64,000 bases of DNA. Source: Cryptomeria japonica (Eukaryota; Streptophyta; Pinopsida; Cupressales; Cupressaceae). The notes under the pieces are model-generated. The model was not told the origin of the DNA, did no database searches, and saw only the letters and a list, made by a program, of their open reading frames with translations. Location: assembly GCF_030272615.1 (NCBI RefSeq), contig NC_081412.1, positions 543,448,335-543,512,334 on the forward strand, given 5' to 3'. Below, in pieces: positions 1 to 12,177 of this stretch. Position 1 is the stretch's first letter; the number at the start of each line of letters is the position of its first letter. The translations under genes were made by a program, and so were the position numbers.

Positions 1-534
1 CATTAACCTTCACCAGACTCTTCCCTACAGTCAGGTTAGATTCCTCTATTTGCATCTACTCAGCCTTGCCTTCTCCTTGATCAGCTCAGACATTATCTTA
101 GCTAGCTTTTTAGAGTGACAAATATATCACACTCCTTCTGTACTGGCATCTCAACATGCCTTCTCTGTTGATCCAGTGCATAAATCTGATCTCATGCACC
201 TAAGGTATTCCCTCAATTCACTAGTAGATCCGGTGTGAAACTTCAAGTACTTGCCTTTACCTATTCACTCTTATCTCACCAAACTATAATGCACACAATG
301 CATAATAGGAGATAAGCTCCACTTACCGATGGAGTGATGCCTTGTCTTTTGCATCCTACAATGCACTTCATGTGACTCCTTAGGTCATCTTCCTTACCTT
401 ACCTATGTTCTACAACACAAGGTGATATCCAAGATATCACATCCTGCACTCCTCCATACCAGTGTTGCACATAGATCTCTTCTATTGGTGGTCATCCCAT
501 ACCAATTGACATCAATGACAATACAATGCCAATA
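1..534 (-). repeat. 3' LTR of the copia-type element, cut by the window edge
   Basis: This stretch matches 17025-17539 base for base over long runs, for example around the shared 'ttagattcctctatttgcat' block. It follows a polypurine tract on the minus strand. The LTR starts TATTGG here, probably from an ancestral TGTTGG. Only about 530 of some 2230 bases are inside the window. Confidence 0.8.
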
Positions 535-546
535 ATCTCCCCCTTT
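535..546 (-). other. Polypurine tract of the copia-type element
   Basis: The minus strand reads AAAGGGGGAGAT immediately before the 3' LTR. The same 12 bases precede the 3' LTR of the second element at 28705-28716. This is the usual plus-strand primer for LTR retrotransposons. Confidence 0.75.
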
Positions 547-1743
547 GGCATTCATGTCAACTCATGTAGTATGCAGTATACTACAACCATTCTTCTCCCC
601 CTTTGACAACAATGACAAAGGGCACTGTTAGGATATTATTCCTCCCTATATTTACCGGTCATTGACATAATTATTTATCCCCCTTTATCTTCATTGGATG
701 TAACACTTCCTTTGATACCACTTCTTATCTTTGTTACTGGTTGTTACATCTTCTCAAGTCACAACACTTGAGATGGGGAACTTAACCATCAATTGACACC
801 AATTGAGCATGCAAGTCCGATACTATTTCAACTCAATTTTCAAAAAGAATAATACCAATTGTTGATGTGTCAATGAATACTACTCACCTATCGGTCAACC
901 TGCAACACCTCTACAATTTTGATCTCATGTAGTTATGGTAGTCAGTATCCTTACAAGTTCAACCATGCCTGCTCTTTATTATGAGCACTTGAACTCCACT
1001 TGATTCATACATCTTAGGTCCTCAACTCTGGTCAAGTATAATATAGGGACTCCAATCTTCACCATATACTAGTTTAGTTGTGCATATGAGATCATTTGAT
1101 GATCTTTTAGCTCCATTATTGCACCATAGCCCATGACATGATCCTGGATCTACACAATGCTAAACAATGTTATCTTCATGCCAAGAATCAAAACTGGTTA
1201 GCCCAAAAACATGCATGCTTTCATGATCAACCACGGGGCCAACATATGTCATTTAGGTCTTTTCCAATACCACCTGAGACATAACTTCACATTCCATGCT
1301 ACTGGGGTTAATGCAATGATCTCAAACCTTAGTGTCTTACATAACCTACAAGTACTTGTTAGCATTCATGTCGGTAACATCCTGTACATACCAGTTAACA
1401 CCTAATACCAATTGATAACCTTTACTCATTGAAGCCTGAAGTGGTGTTCCAATATTGATCTATAGGTGTGTATTTAAGGCAGCCTCTACAGACACTTATC
1501 TTTTCATTTCCATCCTTCATATTGGAAACAACATGTTCTTCCATGTTGCCTTCTTCACTGAGGGGGTGAATAATAAATTCAATGTACTTCTCCCCCTAAG
1601 ATCATGCATCTCCTTTAGGCTTTAGTAGATATCACCTATGCAATGAGTGCATAGTGTCGGTCCATGGTCTTCTTCCTCTATACCTTCTTAATCTAATCCT
1701 TCTTCCCATTTTCAGACTGGGGAGAAAGTCTTTCCTTCTTTTG
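547..1743 (-). other. Internal non-coding stretch between gag and the polypurine tract
   Basis: I see no pol motif in any frame here. Short frames exist but none carries integrase, reverse transcriptase or RNase H signatures. Several bits of text recall the LTR, such as 'ccaattgacatcaa'-like blocks, so part may be duplicated LTR-like sequence. In an autonomous copia element this position would hold several kilobases of pol. Confidence 0.5.
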
Positions 1744-3669
1744 CTAAGGTGTCCTTCCATTTCCTGATTTTCCATCATAGCCAAAAGTAGTGCTATAGTA
1801 GCACACAACATCCATCCCCACTTCATGATTGGGGAATCTCTTAGCATACCAGTTTGACCATCTCCTTTTGGTCATGTTGTTGTGGCTAGCAACCGAAACC
1901 GGTGGACCTCTTGCTCCTGTAGGGACATTTCTCCTTTGGTTCCATGTAGGTCTCTGACTTCCAAATGCTCTATATCTACTTTTTTGTATAGCATAGCCAT
2001 TATGGCAGCCTACATGTGACTGTAGGCTCCTTTTCCAGCATTCAAACTTCCTATGGCCAAGACCATTGCAGTTATGACAAACAACATTTACATAACTGAG
2101 AGAGGGGAGATGCATGTGTCTACTCCTAGATACATTTTACTCATATGCATGATTTCAATGAGATCCTATATTATTCTTTCTAGATCTCTTTCTACATGCC
2201 TCTGCCCTATGGCCATAAGCATTACATGCAAAACAATAATCGGTAAATGATGACATATGACTTGCAAATTTATTTTTCCATGCATGAAGAGATCTTACTA
2301 GTTTTGCATCTCCATTTCTTCTTCCTTGAGAATAGGTCCTTGGTTGTCCATTCAGTGCAACTTTTCCATCCAGTCTCTTCTTCTCTCACATTTGCTTTCC
2401 CCCATGGTTGGTAGCATTTTTTTGTCCTCTGCCGATAGGATGTCCTCTTTGTTGCTTCCTCATCTTCTTGCTTCCAGTCAAGGTTTCTTCTCCCATCTCC
2501 CCCTTTCCTTTGGTATCTTCAATGCTCCTTCTTCTTTCAACACTAGTCTTCTTTCTTGTCTGCAAGTCCTTACCGGTTGCATCTAGATAAACCTTCTTCC
2601 AAGGAGCATTTCGCACTATGAAGGTTTGGCCTTTGTTTTCTCCATTAGAGGAGACAAATAGAATGTGATTGTGAGGGATATTCTTGTTGGTGGAGCATTC
2701 ACTGGCACCACTTCCTAAACCTTAAGTATCCTTGGCATTCTTTTAATTCTTCAACATCTTGTCCAAGGCATCACTACTACCATCAAACCTGATTCTCACC
2801 TTGAGCTCATCCTTACATTTCTCAAGGTCAATTCGAAGAACATCCATTTCTCCAAGTAGCTTGTGATTTTCTTCATTCTTCACTTCTAGCCTAGATGCTA
2901 GATCTTCACACCGGCACTCCTTGGTGTCTCTAGCTTGAGACATCAACTCTCAGAGAACTTTCTCAGATTCCTCAAGGAATTTTGTTGGCTAGTTCTTCTC
3001 CACTATAGAAACATTCTTGAATATCTTGTATTCCTTTCTAACTTTATCGACTTCTTCAAGTGAATTTACAAGCTCTCCTTCAGGGTCAACTTCTGCTTCA
3101 TCCTCTTCTTCTCCTTCACTCCCAAATAGATCTTGATGGCTAGACCTATTTTCCATGTCTTCTTCTTCTTCATCATCACTTCCAAACACATCATATTAGT
3201 GGGATCTATTTGTCTTATCACTCCCAGATGTGTACACCTCATCATCTGATTCTTGAGCCATAAAGATGTGGGTTCCTTCTTCATCATTACTGCTACTGTA
3301 GCAGTCTAATCTACCTCTGTTATTTGTACATGTATCTACTGCATAGTTCCTCTCACTTACACTGACTGAATCAATGGTGCAGGGTTTATTTTCATACAGC
3401 TTCTTCTGTCTATCCCATAGACTCTTTGTTGTCTTGCATTTGTCCACTTGTGAGGAGAAATCACCTGTTAACCCATAGAGAATAGCCTTCATGGCTGTTT
3501 CATTGCACTGGTTTCTACTTTTTGCATTTGAATCAGTGGGAAGACAAGATTTACTAGGGCATCCATTTATAACAAATAGAAAGACATAAAACCCTAGAGA
3601 GGACAAGAAGACTTCCATTTTGCAACTCCAAATGGCCTAGTTTGAACCATCAAACATTGGAGCAATGAT
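1744..3669 (-). pseudogene. Decayed copia gag (DUF4219/UBN2 type) with zinc knuckles
   Basis: Minus-strand frames in order give an N-terminal piece with FDGSN-x-AIWSCKMEVFLSSLG just after the CACTA junction. A UBN2-like part follows around 3400-3560 (AMKAILYGLTGDF, TTKSLWDRQKKLYE). Next come an acidic stretch (about 2990-3190), a coiled-coil stretch (about 2743-2946) and CCHC zinc knuckles at 2235-2194 (CFACNAYGHRAEAC) and 2079-2038 (CHNCNGLGHRKFEC). A degenerate third knuckle lies near 1800-1760. Gag proteins of this family form virus-like particles and bind the element RNA. Stops and frame changes show it is dead. The first codons lie at 15236-15219, beyond the CACTA insertion, and the frame continues in register once one target-site copy is ignored. 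Confidence 0.8.
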
Positions 3670-3695
3670 CACTAATACATTTGGCCTAATATTCC
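3670..3695 (+). repeat. Left terminal inverted repeat of the CACTA element
   Basis: It starts with CACTA directly after the GAT target duplication at 3667-3669. It pairs with 15190-15215 with a few mismatches and one single-base gap. Confidence 0.85.
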
Positions 3696-6127
3696 GATAG
3701 AGGTTATCGATGGAGAAGCTATATTGTAATCAAATTTGATTTTTTTTTGAAAAATACCTGATTTCGTCAGAATTCTGATGATAATGCAATATTTGGTTTC
3801 GACGGAGAAGGAATTGGCAATGACATTTGGGTTTTTTTAAAAAGTGTCCACGTTCATCAAAATTTCGATGACCGTGTACATTACTTCAAAAAAAAAAAAA
3901 AGACCAAGTCATATCATAAATCTCGCATCTTCGTCCCATTGACCTCTGCCATTACTTCATCTTGCCTCTTCGTCATGCCTCTACCATTACAAAATCCCGC
4001 CTCTGTAGGGAACCAGCCATGGAATGAATTGGTGTTGTAGGAGCAGCTATACCAGGCTACCAGGCGACGGGAAACTTTCTAGCTTCATGGTAGGAATTTT
4101 GTTATGTTTTTGTGTTTGTCATCTGTTTAGGGGCATTTTCAAGTCTGGGCATTATTGAATGTAATAAGGGCATGTTTTGGGCCCATTTGTAAGCCATTTG
4201 GCATTTTGTTAGGGGTGTATGGGTTTAGGATTTAAACCAATAACAAGGGAGAATAATCTAATGACAATGAAGGCCTACCCACACCCCCTAGTAACATTGC
4301 TCTCTAGCAAAGTTGTTTCTCATTTGTTTAGCTTCCTTCCAAGCACCGGTTGAACTACCCAACCTCTTTGATTAGTTGAACAAGCAAATACATCAAATGA
4401 ATTAAGGAATTTTGGTAGTAGATTCGATTACAAGTTGGACATTTATAAGTATATCCCAATCGAAGGATCATTGGCATATCATTCAAACAAATGCCAAAAC
4501 AAGAGTTAGGAAGAAGGGTTAGAAGGGAGTGGAGGTATTCTAGGGAACAATCATGGAAGCTCAACATTTTAACAAGGTTCCTTTGAAACCCTCCGTTGAT
4601 GCTATTATTTTATCTCTGTATGTTGAGGCTAGGGTTGTCACATCATGGATTGCATTTAAATTTATATAGTCCAGTTTCTATAGTTGTTTGATGAGGAACT
4701 GGAAATATGTATGGCCTCTTTATCTCATTACAATGAGCTTAACCCTTTCATAGGAAACTCGGCTGAAGTAAATTATGATTCATTTGAGCTAGGACTGGTG
4801 TCAATACTTTGTGAATTCGATAGGGGTTTAAATTTGTTGCATAGAATTTACATAGTTGCCATGTTTTTGAAAATTCTTATGGTATGAAAGGAAACAAATT
4901 TATAATTTAGTTTTATTGTTTTAAAACCACGATCTAGGAATGGAAGCTGGTTGTATTTCATTGAATTTGTAGTCCAATTATCATTATTGGGATATAGGGT
5001 TTTATGAGTTCCACCATTTTATTATGACTCTCTCCCTATTTTGGGGAACGTTTGATATGATTTTATATTATTTATAATGTGATTGGCATTTGACATAAGG
5101 GATTACTATTGCTTAGATACAAATCAAATTTTACAATCAAACAAATTCTTCTTTTTTCAAACAAATCAATCTACTTGCCATTGAAGCAGTATTTTTTTAC
5201 AATAGTGGCAGCTATAATTCTTGTACATTTGATTCATTATAGTTAAATACAAAGTTGTTCACAAGAAGAAAATGAACTACTCAAAATAGCCACTTTTAAT
5301 AGCAACGATATTTCTTGTTTGCATAGATAGTGTTAATCATTTTAGTGGTGTAGGATTCTATCAAAATATTCTTAACAAGTGAGTATCATATTTTATTTCT
5401 GTGCAATCAAATAACAACTAGGAATATAGATTCTATTGGTGGACTTGTGTTATCAACATTATATGTGTGCTTCCCCGTAACATATAAATCCAATATAATT
5501 GTCAAACATCTGGCTAGAAGACAACATCATGCACATTGAACATAGTCTAGGCACCCAACTAACAAAACAATATGTCCTTGTGAGTCCAAACTCTTAAAGC
5601 TGGATAACTGATTTTCTTTACTTGAAACACAGTAGCACACAACATGAGTTGTCTAATGGTGAACGATGATGCACTCTAAAATGGAGGTTATATGTTCCAA
5701 TACAGAGGGGGATAGGATTGGACACCTCATTTGATAAATATCCAAGGTAATTGGAAAACCAATTCCCTTGCAAGTTTCTTACTAAAAGGAGATCTTATAC
5801 AGTAAAATTCTTAGTTTTCTTGGTGGTGACTTAAAAATCATTATTACCTTTACCTCTTATTCTTTTTTTTTTGGCTTTGAATATGATTTAAAATTTAAAT
5901 GAATCATAGTTGCTGAATCCAATGGGATTTGATTTTTTTGGACTAACTGGATTTTGTTTGATTCAATCTAGATTTCTCAATTCCTATAAAAAATTTACTT
6001 TGTTTTTGACAATTTTGTATTGCCCATTTTTTAAAATCTTCTTGACAAATTGAACTATTCAAACCTAGTAACTATGAAATGAAGTAAAGATTGTTGTTTT
6101 ATAGGATGCTCATTCACAATTGTTCAC
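3696..6127. other. CACTA interior: left subterminal region, then no recognisable gene
   Basis: From 3700 to about 3870 there are repeated short motifs around TCGATGGAGAAG, TCGACGGAGAAGG and GTCAGAATTCTGATGA, as expected for the transposase-binding subterminal region. A run of A occurs at about 3887-3901. From 4000 to 6127 I see only short frames with no recognisable domain. Confidence 0.45.
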
Positions 6128-7130
6128 ATGGTACCCACCTTGGAACTTGCATGCTTCTCAAGCATTTACCTATTTGAAGCTCTCTTCTTTGCTCTCTTTA
6201 AGTTGCAACAACCATTTGAACTTTGGAGTGGTGGTTCTCTATATGAAGTGGGCATGATACTTAACCAAGGTGGTTGTCTATTGGCATTTTTATTAGAAGC
6301 CTTCTCACAAACCAAGCTTAATTATATTACCTATGACAATAAATTCTATGCCTTTCCCAAGGGCTCAAGAAATGAATGGAAAGTTATCATTCCATGCAGT
6401 TTGGTCTGATTCTTGAGGCTTTTCTTCAATCTGCAATGGTAGATCAAAACTGATTACAGTTTACAACTTTGCAGGATGATCTGCTCTATAGTTCCTAGTA
6501 GTCATCATCAACTTGTTTTAAAGGAGGTGCATTTTCCCTCCTAGACTTTGCAATACCTTCAACATCAGGTGCATTTGTCTTCTTTATGTGAGAATGTTGA
6601 GGATTACACCCATTGCATTAAGTCAAACCCTTCCAATTGGAAGCTTTGATTTAATCAATCATTACATGTACCTTCACAACCATGAGAGTCCATTTCCATT
6701 GCCTTCATTACTGGTCTACATGATAGTCAATGTTTGATGTGACTATCTTTTTGTTTGTGTGTTGGTTTTCTAGAATAATGACTTTTATGCCACATAGCAA
6801 GACAATTGTGTATAATCTGTAAACATGTTCTTCAAGCATTTTTTAGGTAGTTTTGGGCTTATGTTGATTAATTTTTTAGTTTGCATCTCATGCTTTGTAG
6901 TCTTTGAGTCACTTTAATTATTTGTGTGGAATGTTCTGGATTGTTTCTTCCTCATCATCACTTCATATCATATGCAAAGTAATTGTCTAGTGTAGCTTGT
7001 CAATTGCTCATCAATCCATGCCCCATGTTTCATATTAGAATAATAGGGACACTTAACTCATTCAACATGGTTATAACCATAGAAGCAAATAACTTCCTTG
7101 GTAATTTTGTGGCTTACCAAAACATAAAGA
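6128..7130 (+). pseudogene. Ty3/gypsy pol remnant (RNase H and integrase parts)
   Basis: The frame from 6128 reads FALFKLQQPFELW, a glycine-rich stretch, then LNYITYDNKFYAF and an EWK block. This matches the Ty3/gypsy order 'PFEV..DAS..GAVL.Q', 'LNY.TYDKE.YA', 'W.HYL' at the reverse transcriptase to RNase H junction. Further on, frame-shifted pieces recall integrase: SIAFITGL near 6690 (family: SISMDFITGLP) and FFKHFLGSFGL near 6830 (family: LFFKHVFGSFGLP). A stop follows at about 6407 and several frameshifts are needed, so this is an old fragment inside the CACTA element. The RNase H part is the surer call; the integrase part is weaker. Confidence 0.6.
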
Positions 7131-10100
7131 TACTTTTGATTTCTTTGGATAGTCAAAAATAACTGGTAACATATGGTGAACCCCTAAAAATGAAGAAAAA
7201 TACAAATGAAAAGGAGAATTAACTGATGTTCTTTCACATTTAAAAATTTAAATCAATCCTAATTGTGCAAAGAGTGAGAAAGTGAAAGTGAATGAGAGGA
7301 TACACCATTAATTTTGAAATATGGATTTTTCTCATCAATTTTGAGATCACTGATTACAAATAATTATAATATAAATTTCCTTAAGAATGTGAATAAATGC
7401 CTTTGCCAAACTGATAATGATTGCTTCATATGATAAAACACAACTATGGTAAATAAGACATGTTAACCCTACCAACTTCCTTAACCAAGAGACTAATCTA
7501 TACACAAAATAGTTACTGCAGTGCTCAAATTGACAACAACAGTCCGTCTGACCTCTTCAAATACTTCTTAAATTAACAACAATGATAAAAATCATGTCTG
7601 ACATTTCAGGACAACAATGTCCCGTCTTAACAACAATGTTTTATACTAATTATCATGATCAACAATATTTCCTATAATGTTATGGCAGCAATAATGATGA
7701 ACATATTAATTAATCACATTGCCAATAATGATACTATTGAACGCTTTATTGGTTAAGAATGATACAAATCACAATAATGACAGAATGCTATAGACTAGTG
7801 ATCAAAAGAAAATTGCTAATCACAGAAGGATAGTTATGTACCTATACATTAATGATGTTAACAATCTCAACTAATACAACATTATTAACAGCTGATATGC
7901 AACAATGAAGTTTCCCAAACAATGACCTCAATTCTAAAACTTTGTTTACAAATGAAGTAACGACAAGATCTGTTGTTTATAACTAGGGAAAGATGGGTTC
8001 GAATTTCCTTAAGGCAACATCCGAACCCATTTAGGACTGGGTCCTATCTTTAAGGGGTAGCATGGCCCCAAGACAAGTCCAGCCCCATTCTCCATGCTAC
8101 ACCAAAAAGGACCCACGCCACAAAATATAAATTGGCACCAAAAAGGATTGAGGCTGACCTTGGTCAAAAGATCCATATAAATAAAGTTAAAGTGCAAACA
8201 CAAAAAATAATCAATGCAATCAGTGAATTAGCTCTGCTAATAAAAGTGCGAATTTATCCAAGGATTGTGCGAACTTGTCCAACAGAATAATTTTATCTCT
8301 ATATTTAATATTTCCTTTCTTGCATGAATCTATTAATTTTGAGATAATAGATCTCGCCTTCATGAATTGATCCTAGTTTATCCCTTTAACCCTGATTATA
8401 TTATTTAGAGTGTTTAGTTCCATTTTAATCCTTTCTTTTACAATTAAATATTATTAAAAAATTGTATTATTGTTCCAAATTTTGTGGATATTTAGGACTA
8501 CAAAATTTTTACTAGAGCACACATCTTGGTACTTCTTACTTTTAGAAGCTCACTCCTCTAATGTTTGATAAGATAGATATGAATGATTAACCCTAAACTA
8601 CATGTTTTTAAAGATGAAGGTGCATTCGGGGTTTAGATGATCTTCCATGACCAAGTCAAAGGAAAGTGATATAAGCCTATTTTAAAAATTATATTATCAT
8701 TATACTTAAGCCATTTGGAAAATATAAAAAAATATATCCAATCTCTTAACTATTTTTCTCAAACCTAGCATTTTGTTTGCCCATGTGAGTGCTCCATTCC
8801 TAGAACTAATAAATAAAGAGTTTATTCATGTAGATAAATGAATTAAAATTAATTTGTGATAATGAACATTCATATAGCATGTATAATTTATTTATTTATG
8901 ATGGACTTTTAAATGTAATAAATTATCTCCTATAGTTATATCCTAAACGTGGGGCAATTAGGTCCATATATGATGAAAATCAAAATAAATAGTTTGAATA
9001 TAATATTAGTTACCTAAAGGATATTCCACTTGATTATTTGGTATATCATAACTATTTTGACAAATTTTGAAACCATTAGAGGTACCTTTTTCTTCTATAG
9101 ATGAGGCATTCATTCATGTTGTAGTTGTGATATCTTATTTCCCTCTTTATAGACAACAAATTATCCATACGAATTATCATATATACTTGTAACCTCCATC
9201 CCAAACCACCTATTTCACTCTTCTTCCTTTGCGTACCTCTTTTATTCTTCCATTACCTCTTTTCTTACCTAAATTCAATCCAAAACATAGTGTATATAGC
9301 ATAAAAAGAATTACATATTTGATTAATATTATCCACAACATATCAAAAAGACAAATACCACACTTACTTTGTTTACTTACATATTCAAAGATTTCAATAA
9401 TGGAGAAACATCCATGTGGTGCTCTACACATGTCCTTGAAGGTTCAAGAAATACTTATCCTCTATTGGTCCAAACTAGTTTACTATCTTAACATAGGGTC
9501 AAGGAAAAGCGGGCCAAAATAGGAATCCAAGTGTCTTAAAAGCCTTCAAGACCATAGTGGTGAGGATTGAATTTCTTTCTTTAGTGGTATCTTTCTCTGG
9601 ATTAATTAGCTAGGGATTCTATTAGGACCTTTTCCTAATTAAAAAAAATATATAAAGATTACATCCCTAAATATTGCATTCATAATAGAATAAATTTCTG
9701 CAATATTGAGACTAAATTCATAATAGATTTATAATGATGAATAAAGAAATATTTAAGATTCTCAAAAATTTGTTGTTTTCTTTCTCCCAACCATCATTGG
9801 ATATTGGGTCATCTTTGAGGGATTATGTCAAACAGTTCATGTGCCTTATCTAAGCTTACACATTTTGCATGCATGTGTACCTAGGCAGTTGCACTACAAC
9901 ATCTATACTCACTAATCATATTTGGTTTGAAGTTTCTAAATCCATTTCAAACACATTTTGTGCATATCCTGCAATCATAGCATTCCATTAGATTGCGTTT
10001 CTTTGATTCATCTCACCAAAGAGTTCATGCGCTTTCATGTCTATACTTCCACATTTTCCAAACATGTCAAACAGAGCATTTCCAACCATAAGCATCTGAT

Positions 10101-10609
10101 ATTAATTTCCCTTACCTTCTGCTTTGATGGAAGCCCATACTCTATTCCAAAGCTCCCATTTTGGCATAGGTAGAGAGTACGTTGGCAAATAAAACTGATC
10201 AAAATGGAAATATATTTGTTGCATTGACTGCATTGTGAGGATGCTTATGTATTTCATCGATGGCATAAAGTAGGAAAGGACATGAGAATATCTCATTGGG
10301 GAGGTATTCTATGATAGCTGTGAGGTAGATGAGAGTTTCTTATGCCATTTGCTTTGTTCTATGCAATCAAACGCGGGAACATTGTTTGAATTCAAATGCT
10401 AATAGTGATTGTCTTTTTGATGGAAATGGATGGGAAGGGACGTCAAGGGAAGGAATGGGCCCACAACACACCTAAGCAGCCAAAGCTTAGTGTGTGTTGT
10501 TTAAGGCTGCCCCCTTAACACATCATAAATGATTGGCTCTTCACTCCTAAGACCTTCAAAAGTCTTTAATGGCTTCATTGAGTCCTTTGGTCTTCCAAAT
10601 GCACCTACA
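7131..10609. other. AT-rich CACTA interior with no recognisable gene
   Basis: Frames here are short and show no domain, transmembrane or repeat pattern I can name. The text is AT-rich with scattered 'aacaatg' words around 7500-7900. I see no RNA gene. Confidence 0.5.
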
Positions 10610-10749
10610 CCAACTTGAATTCTCCTTCAATTCTTGATTTCATGTTCACTTGGAATTGAATTGATTTTATAATTAAGAGATCACATGAATTGTAGGTAGA
10701 CCCCTTCAAATGACAGGGTAGGCTTCCTTTTATACCTAATATATGTCTT

Positions 10750-11045
10750 GAAAGCATTTTATCCTGATGGATTTAAATTAAAGTACTTCTCTTCTATCTG
10801 GCATTGGTGGAGCATAGGTTGCATTGCATCATCCTAATATACATATTTCTGCAGATACAACACAAGTTAAATGTATCCTAGGTCGATGCAAAGAAATCTC
10901 TGCTCCACATATCACTAGAAAATAGAGAAAGAACTTTAATTTAATGCCATCAGGATAAAAGTCTTTAATCAAGACAAATAAATGGTATGCAACTAGATAT
11001 ATTTGGAATGCATTACCCAAACACCGCAATCGATCAATCACCTTT
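10750..11045 (-). pseudogene. DRM-type DNA methyltransferase fragment (motifs IX/X and I), inverted unit A
   Basis: The minus strand from 11041 reads DRLRCLGNAFQ, then VAYHLFVL, FYPDGIKLKFF, CGAEISLHR and HLTCVVSAE. In DRM proteins the same order is RYRSLGNSFQVDTVAYHLSVL, then FP-G-I, then the AdoMet-binding motif FSGIGGAEVALHR, then VVSVE. This is the junction between the two rearranged halves of the DRM catalytic domain. The plus strand at about 10755-10835 holds a second piece of the same coding sequence (FYPDG, GIGGA), so the two fold back on each other. The PC-containing catalytic motif IV is absent. It is a gene fragment, not a gene. Confidence 0.8.
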
Positions 11046-11529
11046 GAAAAGAAAATGGTATGATGAAATATTTAGGCATAAAATAGATGAAATGCACTCC
11101 ATACTACTGTTGCACAATATTTTGGTCGGTGATATTTTTAAAATAGTAAAGGAAGGTGTATGGAACAACCAAATTCTTATCATTATAAACAATGAATATT
11201 TTAAGATCCTTTTATGATGTGTAAATTGAGAATATTTTATGAAAGGTCCCTAAATGAATACACTTTGAACTGATTTTAATATACCTTGAAGTGTGCAATA
11301 TGGAAGGTTTGTATTCTTAATCTCCTATCCATTTCTTAATTTAAAAGATGATATCTTTATTAAATATCTCCTCTATTAAATATCTTTATTAACTTGATTT
11401 CTCCTTCAATTCTTGATGAATGCTTGATTGCCTGTTCACTTGGAATTGAATTGATTTTATAATTAAGAGATCACTTGAATTATAGGTAGACCCCTTCAAA
11501 TGATAGGGTAGGCTTCCTTTTATACCTAA

Positions 11530-11760
11530 TATATGTCTTGAAATCATTTTATCCTGATGGCATTAAATTAAAGTACTTTTTCTTCTATTTGGTATTGGTG
11601 GAGCAGAGGTTGCATTACATTGACCTATGATACATATTTCCGCATATACAACACAAGTTAAATGTATCCTAGCTCGACCTCTACTATAGAGATCACTAGA
11701 AAATAGAGAAAGAACTTTAATTTAATGCCATCAGGATAAAAGGCTTTCAAGACAGATAAA
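11530..11760 (+). pseudogene. DRM-type DNA methyltransferase fragment (motif I), inverted unit B
   Basis: The plus strand encodes FYPDGIKLKY at about 11550 and, in another frame, IGGAEVALH at about 11588-11616. The latter is the AdoMet-binding motif I of DRM enzymes. The minus strand of the same segment encodes RIHLTCVVYAEIC, the next block in DRM. As in unit A, the fragment is folded on itself. A frameshift between the two plus-strand pieces shows decay. Confidence 0.75.
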
Positions 11761-12177
11761 ATTTGAGTTTGATTGTCATCATTTACTTTGCCAAATTCTT
11801 CATACGTAACTCCTGAATCAATTTCCTACTCACAAGAATTTTATTAAGTCTCAAATATAGGGAAAGGAAAGGCTTCAAATAGAAAACTTGTACATGCAAT
11901 TAAATCCATTGACTAATCAGAAGAAAAAAATTAAGAAATGGTTTGATCATCTGAGAGATGTTGTAGACTTGCAACTCACCAGCTACTTAGTTTTTGCGGG
12001 TAAGAATTTTTTTTGTTTTTGTTATGGTTGTGGTGTTTGTAGGGAGACATTTACAAATTTATATCTATTTTCACTATTTAATGGTTTATGGGTTTGTAAT
12101 GGTAATTTAATGTTCTTTCATATTTTTGTATATATTCTTTATAATAGCCTATTATATTGATTTGTTATATTATGGAT
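11761..12177. other. Spacer between DRM units, nothing recognised
   Basis: A frame of about 90 codons runs from 11888 but has no recognisable domain and is low in complexity toward its end. I cannot assign it. Confidence 0.35.

Larger units (their letters stand above)
10610..11760. repeat. Direct repeat of two DRM-containing units, each with a hairpin
   Basis: About 10610-10960 and 11393-11740 are copies of one unit. They share long runs such as 'ggtaggcttccttttatacc' and 'ttataattaagagatcac'. In each unit the words around TTTTATCCTGATGG and CATTAAATTAAAGT recur as an inverted copy roughly 150 bases on (10762-10790 against 10930-10958; 11547-11575 against 11712-11740). The sequence between 10960 and 11390 separates the units. 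Confidence 0.75.

Noticed and set aside
7990-8005. GGTTCGAAT, like a tRNA B box
   Set aside because: No A box or cloverleaf can be built around it.
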